From Cephalopachus bancanus (taxonomy: Eukaryota; Chordata; Mammalia; Primates; Tarsiidae): a stretch of DNA of 64,000 nucleotides. This document shows positions 1-49,908 of this stretch, one piece after another (position 1 is the first letter of the stretch; each line of letters opens with the position of its first letter). The notes beneath the pieces were generated by a model that saw only the letters and a program-made list of their open reading frames with translations, was not told the origin of the DNA and did not search any database. Both the position numbers and the translations under genes were made by a program. Location: contig JAPVLO010000039.1 of NCBI GenBank assembly GCA_027257055.1, positions 5,796,501-5,860,500 of the forward strand, read 5' to 3'.

Positions 1-600
1 TCATCAGTAGATGAATGAAAGACGAATTGTGGCTTATCCATACGATGGAATACTACTCAGTAATAAAAAGTAGGGATCTATACACTACAACGTGAATAAA
101 TCTCAAAGTAATTATGCTGAGTGAAAGAAATAGATAAAAAAGAATGCACGCGAGCCAGGGGTGGGGGTGCACTTCTGTGGTTCCCACTACAGGGAAGCTG
201 AAGCAGGAGGATCGTTTGAGAGCAGGAGCGGGAGATTGGTGTGAGCTATGATCACACCACTGCACTCCAGCTTGGGCAACAGAGCAAGACCCTATCTCTA
301 AAAAACAAAAGAAAAGACACAGTATGATTCCGTTTAAAGCAAAATCTAGGGAATGCAAACTAATGTATAGCGACAGAACACAGATCAGTGTTTGCCTGGG
401 AAGGAACAGTAGGGAGGGACTATGAAGGGACACGAAAAAAATTTTGGGGGTGAGGAATCCAGACATTTATTTTGACTGTGGTGATGGCTACACAATTAAT
501 TAAATACATATGTCAGAATTTATCAGATTTACCCTTTAATCTACATTGTGTGTTGTATGTCAGTTATACCTCAATAAAGCTGTTTTAAAAGATGCCAATC
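1..600 (+). mobile_element. L1 3' end, split by an Alu-type monomer
   Basis: 1-148 and about 316-600 read like the 3' end of an old L1M element: ATGGAATACTACTCAG and TATGCTGAGTGAAAGAA are recognisable, then ATGATTCCGTTTA, then a tail ending near TTATACCTCAATAAAGCTG. The two halves are continuous once 150-316 is removed. Confidence 0.7.
150..316 (+). mobile_element. Alu-type monomer (sense) inside L1
   Basis: 7SL-derived sequence with GAAGCTGAAGCAGGAGGATC and CACTGCACTCCAGCTTGGGC followed by an A-rich tail. Only one arm is present and it is diverged, so it is probably an old FLAM/FRAM-like copy. Confidence 0.65.
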
Positions 601-1197
601 ACCGAGCATGTAACAGATGGCTAATTCACTTTTAGTTCCTTTCCTCCATGGCCAGCTTCTGCCTCTTCTCCTCACAGTGATGACATTCCCCCAGTCAGAC
701 AGGCCAGCGTCTGCTTTCCCTTGGCTTCTTACAACTGACTGTCAGGGCCATCATGTGCTCTTAGGAAAGTTGCATCAAACGGCACTTTGCAGAGGCGACT
801 GAATGTTCTGGAAGCCCTGCGCCACTGGAAACGGACCTCTGTCATCCCATCCCCCAACTCACCACGACCTCAGCTGCATTTCAGCATGTCCTTTTTGCTC
901 GCACCGCACCCTCTCTCTTCCAGAGGCTGGGGAGGTCGCGCTCACTGCTGTTGACCTCATTGCAGGTTTGCCTTGGTTGACTATTTTCTAGAACATGGAC
1001 CAGTGGCTGTCAGTTAGGATCTCTTTTGATTTGCCCCCCAACTTCTTCCTTCCAATGGAGACGTGTCAAGGTCCTTGACCTGCCCCAGACTTTGGGTCAA
1101 ATTCATGCAATTCTGGGAAGACTCAAGTTCTTAACTCCTAGACCTCAGCCAAGGGACGCCACACTTTATCTCCATCTCCCCTGCCCTGTAACCCACA

Positions 1198-1452
1198 TCA
1201 TGTGATCCCAGGGCTGCTGGGTGTGGAGAGAGAATCTAGTCCCGACCCTGCCTTCCGGGGCCTGGCAGCTGGGACAGCAGCCGCGACAGCCCAAGCCTCC
1301 GCACAGCCGGCCAGGGTCTGGGCTTCTTCCCCATCACGTCCGCCCAGTTGCCCTAGTGACTGTGTGACCCTTCTCCCCCCCGTTGCTGCCTGCTGCCGCC
1401 ACATGCCATATAAATAGAGGCAAGGAGCAGCTGGGCTCTCTTGGCAGTCACC
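1198..1452 (+). promoter_or_regulatory. SRL: SRL core promoter with TATA box and E-boxes
   Basis: A TATA box (TATAAATAG, 1409-1417) lies 44 bases upstream of the ATG. Usual TATA spacing puts the start of transcription near 1437-1442, which would leave a leader of only about 11-16 bases. Read on the minus strand the same element is CTATTTATAT, one base off the MEF2 consensus YTAWWWWTAR. E-boxes CAGCTG (1266-1271 and 1428-1433) and CACATG (1400-1405) surround it, as would suit a muscle-specific gene. Factor binding is inferred from motifs only. Confidence 0.7.
1409..1417 (+). promoter_or_regulatory. SRL: TATA box, overlapping a near-MEF2 site
   Basis: TATAAATAG followed about 30 bases later by the probable start region and then CACCATGA at the start codon. 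It is the only strong TATA element within 100 bases of exon 1. Confidence 0.7.
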
Positions 1453-40690
<39,238 letters not shown>

Positions 40691-43170
40691 ATTTTTGTGT
40701 AGCTGTTCTCGGGTTCTTGGTGAATGAGCTTGTGTCCTAACTGTCTGAGAAGTCCTGGTTTATTAACCCTTTGAGCCACACTGGCAAGAATAATCACACA
40801 TTGGAGGTTTGGGAGTTCATTGAGGCCAGTGATCAGGGAAGGTCCGTGGGTCTAGGAAGGGGAGTGGAAACTGTGAATTCTAGTGTGCTTGTCTCGTTGC
40901 TTCAATGAGCCCTGATTGAGGCAAGTCAGGCTCCACCCGCTTTTCCTGGGTCCTATCTTGGAGGGACAGAGAGCAGCTAAATTCGTGTGTATACTTAATG
41001 AGGGTCGAATAAGCAAAAAGCAGCTGAAATTCCCTTGTCCTCTGTAAGCTGGAAAAAATAGTGAAGACCTGAGTCATAGAGGGCTTCTCAGGTCCATTCT
41101 GGCTTCCTTCCACCGTCTTCTGTTTGTTCCTCAGCCCTTGGCTACATCCCAATAAGCTTGGGTTGACTTGCAACAGTGGCCAATCTCTTATGTCTGAGTC
41201 TACCTGGATTTTGAACCTATCCCCAGGATCCCTACCCTGTTTCCTCAAGGGGCAGGGCAGTGGTTTAGGACACTAGACAACTGAGAGGGAACAAAAGTTC
41301 CCAGGTTAGGATGAGTTCCATTTATCTGATGTCATCCTCTAAGCAAGCTGGTGAGCTTGGTCCCTTTATCAGACCTAAGAGGAAGGTGAGTGGTAATTTA
41401 CTTCTTGGAAGGGACTTAAGGGCAGGTTCTGGAAGGGCTCAGAGGGTTAATTGGTTTGCAGTGTGTCTTTGACTATTGCATGTCTTGGAAAACTCAGATC
41501 CCAAAGGCACTGGGTTTCAGAGAGGACAATGGAGACCTTGCTTCTTTTCATTAGGGACTTCACTGGGCAGCCAGCCTCTCCCAGATTTAAGAGGAGGCTG
41601 TTTCCACAGCTTCTTTATGGAAATATTTGGCAGAGGAGTTGTTCCTTCCCAGTTTCCATACCATGGCTTTTCCTTTCCTTTCTTCTCCATTCCCTGATGC
41701 ATCAACACTTAAAACTGGGAGGCATTTCCTGGGAGTCAGAACCAGCACCAGCCACCCGTTGTTGGTGGTAACCAAGGTTTAACATTCAACTTCCCACCTG
41801 AACTTGATGCAGATATCCACTGAACACATCACAGGAAAGCCAGAGGTTTCAAATACCAGTGAGTGTGAATATGTGTGTACGTTGTCTGAGAGAGATTAAG
41901 GAGATAACATATACTCAAGGGCATAGAGAAAGAACTCATTGTAAGAGTCCTGCACGGCTAGCATGCACTGCCACCTCAGAGGGTGGCGGGCGGCAGTGGA
42001 AGGGCCTGGGGAAGGAGCAGCCTCTTGGTGATGAAATGTGCATGGTGAATAGTCTGTGCACAACCAGGAGAACCAACACAGGGCTGCCTCAAGGGGTTCC
42101 TTTCAGCACAGCTGGCCGCTTCTCTTGGGAACAAGCTGTCCTGGAGGCCTTAACACAAGGCACGAGTCAGGATCCACCAGTGCCAGGAAGTCATCCAGGA
42201 CAGGAAGGAAAGTGGAAATGAAGGCATACAAGATGCACTTTGAGGATTAGGCAGCATGAGCAAATTGGCTGTCAGATTAGGTCCACATGGAGAGCCGCAA
42301 TTTAGGAATTCCTGTTTCTCAGAGTCATTAGCTCTTTGGTGCATGCTGCCGCAGAGGCTTATGAATTTGGCTTTGTGGAGAGCCTGCAACCTCCTGCCAG
42401 AAAATTGGAGGCTCCAAAGCATCCAGGGTGATGTTTCTAAAAAGCAAGTGAGCCAGAAAAGAAAAGCGAGTTCTATAAGGGGCATCCATGGAGCCTGGTG
42501 ATGAGGGGCTGATGAACCGGAATCTGTGCTGGACTAAGAAAACCCCCCAAACCAAGAATGCCTCACTTCATCTCTCTACCACCTGTGCCCTTGGGAGTGT
42601 GCCCTCCCCACTTTCTCCTGAATGCTCTTTCATGCCCATGAGCTGCTTTGGTGGATCTGTTTTTCTCAATGCAGTCAGGAAGATAAAAAGAAAATGCAGG
42701 CCTGTGTGGGCATTGTCGTGGCTGTTGATGTCACCACTGCTTTGGGGGAAATGGGCGGAATAAGGCTAATTCATGCAATATTTACATTTTCAGGGAGATA
42801 CACTATCCCCTACTTTGGGCTTTTCTTTCCTCCTCCTCCTTTTTGTGTTTCTTCTCTCTCTCATGTAGTGTTCCTCTTCTCACTGTCTGACTTGCCTTTT
42901 CTCTGTTTCTCATAGGCCTGCCAATCCGTTGGCACAGATAGTAAGTGCCTGGTTTCTGCCCAGCTCTGTGGAGGTGGGTTTCAAGCAGGATTCTGACTCT
43001 TTGGGGGGTGGGGGCTGGAAACTGAGGGAAATTTAGGATCCAGAGATTCCCTCAAGAGCAGTATCTGTAAGCATTTGTTTGTGCCTGAACAGTTGCTTAA
43101 ACCTTTCCAGTGTTTTTTGGTTCTGATTTCATCAGGGAGAAAGTCTCAATAAAGTTCCAATCTCTCTTTA
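40691..43170 (+). other. SRL: SRL 3' untranslated region (about 2.5 kb)
   Basis: No Alu or L1 insertion is present from the stop codon to the first AATAAA, 2.46 kb downstream, in a window where SINEs otherwise occur about every 2 kb. This fits retained mRNA sequence. Short open frames inside it have no support as coding. Confidence 0.65.
43148..43153 (+). terminator. SRL: Polyadenylation signal, probable SRL mRNA end
   Basis: AATAAA, the first canonical signal after the SRL stop. It is followed within 25-50 bases by T-rich and TGT-containing sequence (TTGTACTTCC, ATTGTCT) suitable for cleavage-stimulation binding. Cleavage would be near 43170. Confidence 0.65.
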
Positions 43171-44142
43171 ACACCTTGTACTTCCTGATTGTCTCCAGTC
43201 AGGTTAACTCTTTATCTTCCTTTTATCAGGTAGAGTACACTGATTTTTAAGTTTCTTGGGGATAGATTAGAAATGTATAGATCTATCCCTCTCCTTGCTT
43301 TGGATGCCCCCGGGGCTTCCTCTGGGCATGCTCCCTCCTACATCTGGCCTTCCATATGTTGAAAATGACTTGCTCCCTCAGCTGGCCACAGAACCAAGGC
43401 CCACTGTTCTGTGATTTGGAACGAAGAGAATTACTCTCCCCACTCCCTCAAGCCATCATTCCTCTGGTATTCATGCAGCTGCCTCAGATTCCCGATGGCT
43501 CCAATGTGGAGGAAGCCAGAAGGGGTTTGTCTGAATGGTAAGGGTGGCTGCTCCCCGACACATGGGGAGGACTCGGGCCTCCTGAGCGTACTTGTCTTTG
43601 AAGAGCCCTGAGCTCATCCTTGACTTGTTGAGCCCTTTCCTCCACATTTTGCTTCTCCAGTGTCCCCTTCAGAGCAGATTCTTTAGTTTTACTTCTGGAG
43701 TAAAAGTTTGAGGGAGTTTCACACCTTTGCTCCTGAGCATGTTTTGAAAGTGAAAAAACTGGGCCCTGGGGGAGAAGGGGCAGGTCGGAAATAATCAAAG
43801 GAGAGCGTGGAACCTAAAATCACCGGCTACCACTGAGGCAGTCATGCCAGAGAGGATGCCAGATTCAGCAGCTATGGCCGACATCTCGGGGTTCTCCTGA
43901 CTAGGGAGGGGCTAGATGAGCAGAGCAACACTCCCCCTTGCTTATCTCATGATCGGGGGTGTCTATAGTCCATGATCTTTTTTATTTTTTAGAGTCAGAG
44001 TCTTGCTCTGTTGCACAGTCTGGAGTACAGTGGTGCAGTCAAAGCTCACTGCAACCTCCAACTCCTGGTCTCAAGTGATCCTCCCACCTCAGCCTTCTGA
44101 GTAGCTAGAACTACAGGTGCACGCCACCACACCTGGTTAATT

Positions 44143-44197
44143 AAACTGATAAGAACAAATACTACACTTGATCTTAGCCAAAGTGCTGAGAAGTGAT
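44143..44197 (-). pseudogene. RNU2 pseudogene: U2 snRNA 5'-end fragment (retropseudogene)
   Basis: On the minus strand these 55 bases begin ATCACTTCTCAGCACTTTGG and match the first 55 bases of U2 snRNA at about 90% from memory, including the branch-site-pairing GTAGTA. The rest of U2 is absent. Repeats of TGGTTAATT / TGGCTAATT on either side suggest a retrotransposed insertion into the old Alu. Confidence 0.85.
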
Positions 44198-44229
44198 ATA
44201 TACATGGCTAATTAAATTTTATTTTTTTT

Positions 44230-44839
44230 GGCTGGGTTCGGTGGCTCAGTCTGTAATCCCAACACTTTGGGAGGCTGAGGTGAGTGAATTACCTGAGCCT
44301 GCAGATTCGAGACCAGCCCCAGCAACTTGGTGAGACCTTGGGTCTCTACAATAAAAAAGTCAAAGCCGGGCTTGGTGGCTCAGCCTGTCATCCCGCGCCT
44401 TTGGGAGGCTGAGGTGAGTGGATTGCCTGAGCCCGCAGGTTCGAGACCCGCCTGGGTAGCGAGACCTCATCTCTGTAATACATCAAAAAATCAGCCGGGC
44501 GTGGTAGCGCATGTCTGTAATTCCGGCTACTCGGAAGGCTGAGGCGGAAGGATCGCCGGAGCCCAGCAGGTCGAGGCTGCGATGGCCGGAAGCGGCCACT
44601 GCACTCCAGTCTGGGTGACAGAGTGAGACTCCAACTCAAAAAAAAAAAAAAAAAAAAAGTCAAAAAGTTAGCCAGGCGTGGTAGCGCACGCCTGTAGTTC
44701 CAGCTACTTGGAAGGCTGAGGTGGAAGGATCGCTGGAGCCCAGTGGGTTGATGCTGGGGTGGCCGTGAGCGTGCGACTGTACCCCAGCCTGGGCGACAGA
44801 ATGAGACTCCAACTCAAAAAAATAAAATAAAATAAATAC
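44230..44839 (+). mobile_element. Middle Alu of the nest, sense, interrupted
   Basis: Left arm 44230-44364, right arm 44665-44839, intermediate subfamily. It resumes exactly after the inner Alu. Duplications AAATTTTATTTTTT / ACATTTTATTTTTT flank it. Confidence 0.87.
44365..44658 (+). mobile_element. Inner young lineage-type Alu of the nest, sense
   Basis: GCCGGGCTTGGTGGCTCAGC head, CTGGGTAGCGAGACCTC deletion type, long pure A-tail. Target duplication AAAAAAGTCAAA on both sides. Inserted into the middle A-rich linker of the host Alu. Confidence 0.93.
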
Positions 44840-45110
44840 ATTTTATTTTTTATTTGTAGAGATAGGGGCTTGTTACTTTGCCCAGGCTGGTCTCAAACTT
44901 CTGGCCTCAAGCAGTCCTCCTGCCTCAGCCTCCTAAAGTGTTGGGATTACAGGCATGAGCCACTGCGCCTGGTCAATAGTCCACAGTCTGATCAACTGAG
45001 CAGTCTGACCTAAGGTCACTCCTATTCACCCACCCCACCTCAGGTCCCCTCTCCCATCTATCCCTAGGAGAAATTCAGAGCTTTTTGCTGGAAGAGGGAG
45101 GTCTGTTTTA

Positions 45111-45394
45111 AGTTGGAGTCTCACTCTGTTGCCCAGGCTGGAGTGTAGTGGCACACTCACAGCCACTCCAGTTTCAACCTGCTGAGTTCCAGTGATCCTT
45201 CCGTCTCAGCCTTCCAAGTAGCTGGAACTACAGGCGTGTGCTACCACGCCCGGCTAATGTTTTTTTTTTTAATTGTAGAGAGATGAGGTCTCACCAAGTA
45301 CCCCGGGCTGGTCTTGAACCCATGGGTTCAGGTAATTCACTTGCCTTGGCCTCCCAAAGTGCTGGGATTACCGGCTGAGCCACTAAGCCCAGCT
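45111..45394 (-). mobile_element. Alu, antisense, intermediate age
   Basis: No long T-run remains. Duplications GGGAGGTCTGTTTT at about 45097-45110 and 45395-45408. Confidence 0.9.
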
Positions 45395-46494
45395 GGGAGG
45401 TCTGTTTTGAAGAGAAATATAATATGCCAGAACCTGCCTCAAAATTGTGCTGTTTCACAAGCCTCATACCTTAATACCTTCACATATGTCTGCTCTTAAG
45501 ATGACTGAGAAACAGAAACAGAAAATCAGAAAGCAAAATCAAAGACCAGGATAAACAGTCATGAGGGGCATGGATGGAGAGAGCATTTTTAAGGGTATGT
45601 ATATGTGTCATCTGAATCTATGGGGTTACACGTGGTTACATGTACAAAGGGCATGCAAAAGCACATGTAAAGTCTGTGCACGTGGGGAAACATATACGTG
45701 TTTGAGTTTCTGTGGCCAAATCATGTCCAAGTACTTAGCACAGTGCCTGACACATAGGATCTCATCACTTGGGGGGCATCAGAATGAATAAGTGGGTTCT
45801 GGGGGAGTACAGCAGGTGTCAGTGCATTTTATGTTGTGTGCAGAAGCCCCAGGGGCATAGGTATGTCTGGGGCGGGCCAGTGGCTATGAAGGAGTAATTG
45901 TATGAACATGTGAGCATGGATTACAGATAGTGGGAGCATGTGTGTAGGCAGATGTATGTGTGTGGGTGAACCTGGACGGCCAACCCAGGGTGGAGATCAG
46001 TCCCCGAGCTTTGCAGTTGTAACCTATCCCAGTGAACCAAGGTGAAAGAGTCTTAGAAAACTCACAAGTACTGGCAACATTTCCTGCCAGTTCCATTTCC
46101 CAATCTAAGCAAAACTAAAAGTTTCCTTAGAAGATCATACAGGTAATTAAAAAGAAGCATTAGAAAAGCAGAGATTGTCTGTAGTGAAGGCATATTTAAC
46201 AGGTTCTATGCAAACGTCTTATCCTAAGGATAAACTAACATGCACAACGAACTTTTTCTGTCTCCTTGCACCGTGGAGCATGTTCTGTTTTCCCACAATT
46301 GTGTCAATGGGGAAAGGATCCAGTTTCTATACAACCTCCTTTGTGCCAGGAATCAGGCTTTGGATCTAAAGGCATTACCACACTTACACCTTACCATGAC
46401 ACAATAATCACAGCAGCTGTGCACCAGGTACCATGCCACATGCTATCTATGCATTATTTCACTTAATCCTCACAATAACCCAACAGGGAAGCAG

Positions 46495-46745
46495 TCTAGC
46501 ACAGTGAAGAGCACGAAGCTAGAGTCAGATTGGCATCGATCCCAGACTCTACCACTGCCAGTGGGGTGGCAACTGACTTAACTGCTCTGTGCCTGTTTCC
46601 TTACTCATAAAATGAGGAGACTAATAGTCTCTCCTTCATGGGGTTGTGAAGATTAAATGATTTAATACCTGTACATACAATGTGCTTGGAATAGTACATA
46701 GCCCACAGAAAACACTGTTAGCTGTTATTACTATTATTATTTGTA
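46495..46745 (+). repeat. MIR
   Basis: AGTCTAGCACAGTGAAGAGC, TTTCCTTACTCATAAAATGA and GTTGTGAAGATTAAATGATT: a nearly full-length MIR. Confidence 0.7.
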
Positions 46746-46921
46746 TTTTATTGATGAGGAGACAGTGGTTAGGGTGCCATCTTCTAGAATCCTGAGGACT
46801 GACTTCTCTTACAGGTCATGTCAGGTTACTTGCCAGGTTCATATTAGGTGGCACTGTGACTTTCTGATTCCAAGGCCTTTCCCCCTTCTTCACAGACTGG
46901 CAAAGATTCAGAATTGTTTGA

Positions 46922-47004
46922 TTTTTTTTTTTAATTGAGAAAGCAGGATTGATTCAGAGGATGGAAAAGCTCCCACAGTGGGAGGGGACCTGAAGGGGTT
47001 GCCC
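46922..47004 (-). mobile_element. Very short polyadenylated retroposon, copy 1
   Basis: Minus strand: starts GGGCAACCCC, contains the hairpin CTCCCACTGTGGGAG, and ends in a poly(A) run. Imperfect target duplications TGTTTGAT / TGCTTGAT are at 46915-46922 and 47005-47012. Copy 2 is at 63221-63302. The body resembles the R region of a retroviral LTR (cap-site side to poly(A) signal). It has no protein-coding content. Confidence 0.6.
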
Positions 47005-48734
47005 TGCTTGATATTTTTAAATTGTCAATCAGCACCTTGAAGCTCGCCTGTTAGTAACAAAATTTAGAACATTTGAAAGTAATTTTCATTAGAACATTTA
47101 TTGAGGATTATTTCCTGAACAAAAAAATACTTAAAAGAAAAAAAAATTTATTCCATTTCACATTTGACCCTCACCATGGTCTTGCAAAGGAAATGGGGGT
47201 GGGGTATTTCTTATCCCTGAACCCAAGTCTAACATGGGGAAACTGCATCTCCAGAGGTCTGCCTGAGTTCACTCAGTTAAAGCAAAACCAAACCAAAAGG
47301 CCAACTTTCTACCCACCCGATATTCTTTCAACTATATTCCATCACATTGATTTTTGTTAATCTGCAGCCTAAAGCAAGTTGTGCACCGTATATTTGTCAG
47401 GCACACTAAAAGAAGTGATTTTGTATTTGTGAAGAGTACAGAAATATCTTCAAAAATATTTTTTATATTTCCATTTTCTCCAAACTCCTGGATTTTTCCC
47501 ATTACAATTTCAAAAGATTTGGAAAGTCTGCATATTTATTAAGACATAGTCTCTGCCCTGGGGGAAGCAGCAATCTAGTAAGGGATACAAAACACAGTCA
47601 CCAGAGTGATCAGGAAAGTCCACAGTGATCAAGTGACCATATTTTCCAAATCATAAATAGGGCTATATGGTCTGGCAAAGAATCTTCTTTCTCATTTGCA
47701 AATGTAATTATTTGAAAAGCCTGACCAATGCATATACATTGTTAAGTTTATTTAAATACATATGGGTTACCTTTGTCGAGAATTAATTTACACAACTTCA
47801 GGACTCTTCTGAGAATACTGAGACACACAAAGGGGCTATCAGGCTTGGGAAAGGAGTGGAATTTTAGCCACACTTTGAGGGATACGCAGATTTGGTAGGT
47901 TTAGGGGATGGAGCACAGGGGACGATCAAGGGCCCGGGCCCAGAACCAGAGAATGGAAGACCTGAAGTGAGTTAGGGAACACTGGGCCTGAGGCCACCGT
48001 GGGTTTCTGAGCAGGAGAGGGCAGCGAAGAAGCAGCGAAGACCCAGCTGGCAGCTGCACGAGGGCTAGCTGGAGAGGCTGGCGCTTGGCACCCAGGAGCC
48101 TACTGCCTTCTCCTGGGCCTGCTGCGTGGGGGGCACTGGGGTCCCTGTTCTCCCCGACTCGGCCCCACTCCTATGAGCTGGAAACCAGCTGATGGAGCCC
48201 CTTAAGGAGGCTGCGAGCAGATGCTCACCCCATAAACCTGGCAGGCCAGGGAGCTCCTACTGGGATCTGGACCCTGCCCGCCTTAGGCAGACTCGAAACG
48301 GTGTCCCTTCTCTGGATCCCTGTGTCCCCGCTCATGGTCCCCCGTCTCTCCACCTCGTGTGGATGGGCTCCCAGCGAGGGTCGGGGCTGGAGGAAGACTC
48401 CGGGACGAGTTTCTCGGGACCGCGTCCTCCGCCCTTGGTGACGGTGGGCCGCAACCTGCGTCCTCACCGCGGTGCGGCCGACCCTCTTCCCCAGTCTGAG
48501 AGAAACTGTCGCGGCAGGAGCCTCGGTCTTTCCCAGTGCACCTTCTCTCCTTAGAGGGGAAACTGAGACGCGGAACAGGCAGTTCTGGACCAGGGTCGTG
48601 AGGGTGGGCACCTGGGTAAACTTGCCCTCATCCCTCAAGCCCGGCTCCACGCGCGCAAAAGGCTATTCCCGAGGATCCTGCGGACAGGGACGGTTCCCTG
48701 GAGGCCGTTCGGCAGTGACGAACAGGCCCGACTC

Positions 48735-48739
48735 ACCTC
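48735..48739 (-). other. Splice-donor-like site, leftward transcript
   Basis: The minus strand reads CGCGAG|GTGAGTCGGG, a near-perfect donor a few bases past the NRF1 palindrome. It would end the first exon of a transcript running towards the SRL 3' end, antisense to it. Sequence evidence only. Confidence 0.35.
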
Positions 48740-48749
48740 GCGCATGCGC
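48740..48749. promoter_or_regulatory. Palindromic NRF1 binding site
   Basis: GCGCATGCGC is the full NRF1 palindrome, in the densest part of the CpG island. A second site with one mismatch is 77 bases to the right (48817-48826). Confidence 0.65.
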
Positions 48750-49366
48750 ACCGCGGTGGGCCTCCGCCCCGCCCTCTCCCGGGCCGCGCGCTCGGCCGAG
48801 TCACGCGCCGCGGTCCGCGCAGGCGCAGATGCAGACGCGCAGCGCCGGCACGTCCAGAGCCGCGCGCTCTGACGAGCCTCGGGCTGGCGGTGTCTCGGCT
48901 CGGGGCGGGGCGGGCACCCGCTGCCTGGCCGCGAGGCCGGCGTCCGCTGCCCCCTCCTTGCGCCGGGTCCTGCTCCTAGGCTCCCAGCCGAGCGGGGCGC
49001 GAGCTCTGTGGGCGCCAGCTCTACCCCTCAGCTGAGGAGCGCTGCTCCGGGCCGGCCGCCGCCTCTCGCCGTGGACCCCGGTCCCGGGCCTTGGGGTGGC
49101 CACCGGCAGGGCTGGAGCGGCCCGCGAACTTCTCCCCTCTCGGGCCTTCACGGAGGACGGAGCCTGGGAGCCACCCTCGAGGACGAGACGGTTCCCCGAA
49201 GGCCGGGACTGCTGTGCGCTCACGGTCCCCCCTGGCGGGCTGTGGGTCCGAGCCCCGAGAAGACCTCCACAGTTTTGGCTGGGACCCGTAGAGCCCTTGA
49301 ACTTGCTCAGAGAAACCTGCGATTGGGGCCGCGAGGCTCTGGAGGCACAAGGGGGACCTGAAGACC

Positions 49367-49426
49367 ATGAGGGACAGTTTGGTGCTTGCAGTCGTTAGTG
49401 AGGTTTCCCCTGAGGTCATGCCCCAG
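49367..49426 (+). other. Candidate 20-codon first coding exon, rightward transcript
   Basis: ATG in good context (GACCATGA) opens MRDSLVLAVVSEVSPEVMPQ and runs without a stop to a donor CAG|GTAAAA at 49426/49427, phase 0, just downstream of the CpG-island core. I cannot find a matching coding exon downstream, so this may instead be a non-coding first exon or chance. I do not recognise the peptide. Confidence 0.25.
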
Positions 49427-49908
49427 GTAAAACCAGAAATGCTGGTTTCAAGAGATCCTCCCGCCATCTCCCTCACACCGTCAGAAGCAAACTGCTCCCT
49501 CCTGTCCCTTGAAAACAGAAACCCTGCTCCCTCTCCTCCACTTGTGGGCCGGACAGGTGGGGGAGCGCTTAGGACTGATGCAAACTCCAGATAACGGGGA
49601 GATGGGGGAGGGGCGGTGATGGGCTGATTAGAATGGGGCTCCCAGGCTTCCCTGAATCAGTCATTTTAGGAGCCGAAAAGGACATTAAAAAAATTTGTTT
49701 AACTTTAAATATGTGAGGTACAATTCAGGGTTAGGTGTACAAAATGTTCATTATTCAGGTATCCTTGTTGATGAGATGTGCCCTCACCCCCCTGGCAGTT
49801 TCCCACTACTGCCTATCCTGCCCCCTCTCCACTGGCAGTTGAGAAGAATTTAAGAGGTGCTTATCAAGAAGTTCCCCCCCCTTTTGTTGATTTTTTTGTT
49901 CTTTTGTT

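Larger units (their letters stand above)
43979..44974 (-). mobile_element. Outer old Alu of a four-layer nest, antisense
   Basis: Old Alu in pieces 43979-44142, about 44203-44229 and 44840-44974. The pieces join at the middle linker once the inserts are removed. Outer direct repeats ATAGTCCATGATC / ATAGTCCACAGTC. Confidence 0.8.
43171..48189. other. Intergenic spacer downstream of SRL
   Basis: Holds the nested Alu/U2 complex (43979-44974), another Alu (45111-45394), a MIR (46495-46745) and a short polyadenylated retroposon (46922-47004). The stretches 45.4-46.5 and 47.0-48.1 kb are AT-rich unique-looking DNA in which I see no exon. Confidence 0.7.
48190..49600. promoter_or_regulatory. CpG island, orphan promoter
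   Basis: CpG dinucleotides are very frequent, most densely at 48400-49300, against a CpG-poor background. The core has a palindromic NRF1 site GCGCATGCGC (48740-48749), a near-NRF1 GCGCAGGCGC (48817-48826) and several GGGCGG/CCGCCC boxes (about 48766-48780 and 48900-48915), and no TATA box. Splice-donor-like sequences occur on both strands: GAG|GTGAGT reading leftwards at 48737 and CAG|GTAAAA reading rightwards at 49427. This is typical of a bidirectional housekeeping-type promoter. No protein gene I know is assigned here; it lies about 5 kb beyond the SRL poly(A) signal. Confidence 0.75.

Noticed and set aside
43484..43798. Minus-strand 104-codon frame with a coiled-coil-like stretch (LEKQNVEERAQQVKDELRAL)
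   Set aside because: Suggestive composition but no splice sites, promoter or recognised family, and it lies in the spacer beyond the SRL poly(A) signal. Chance or an old pseudogene fragment cannot be separated by eye.
48472..49035. 187-codon open frame in the CpG island
   Set aside because: GC-rich islands lack stop codons by composition. The Arg/Ala/Pro-rich product overlaps equally long frames on the other strand.
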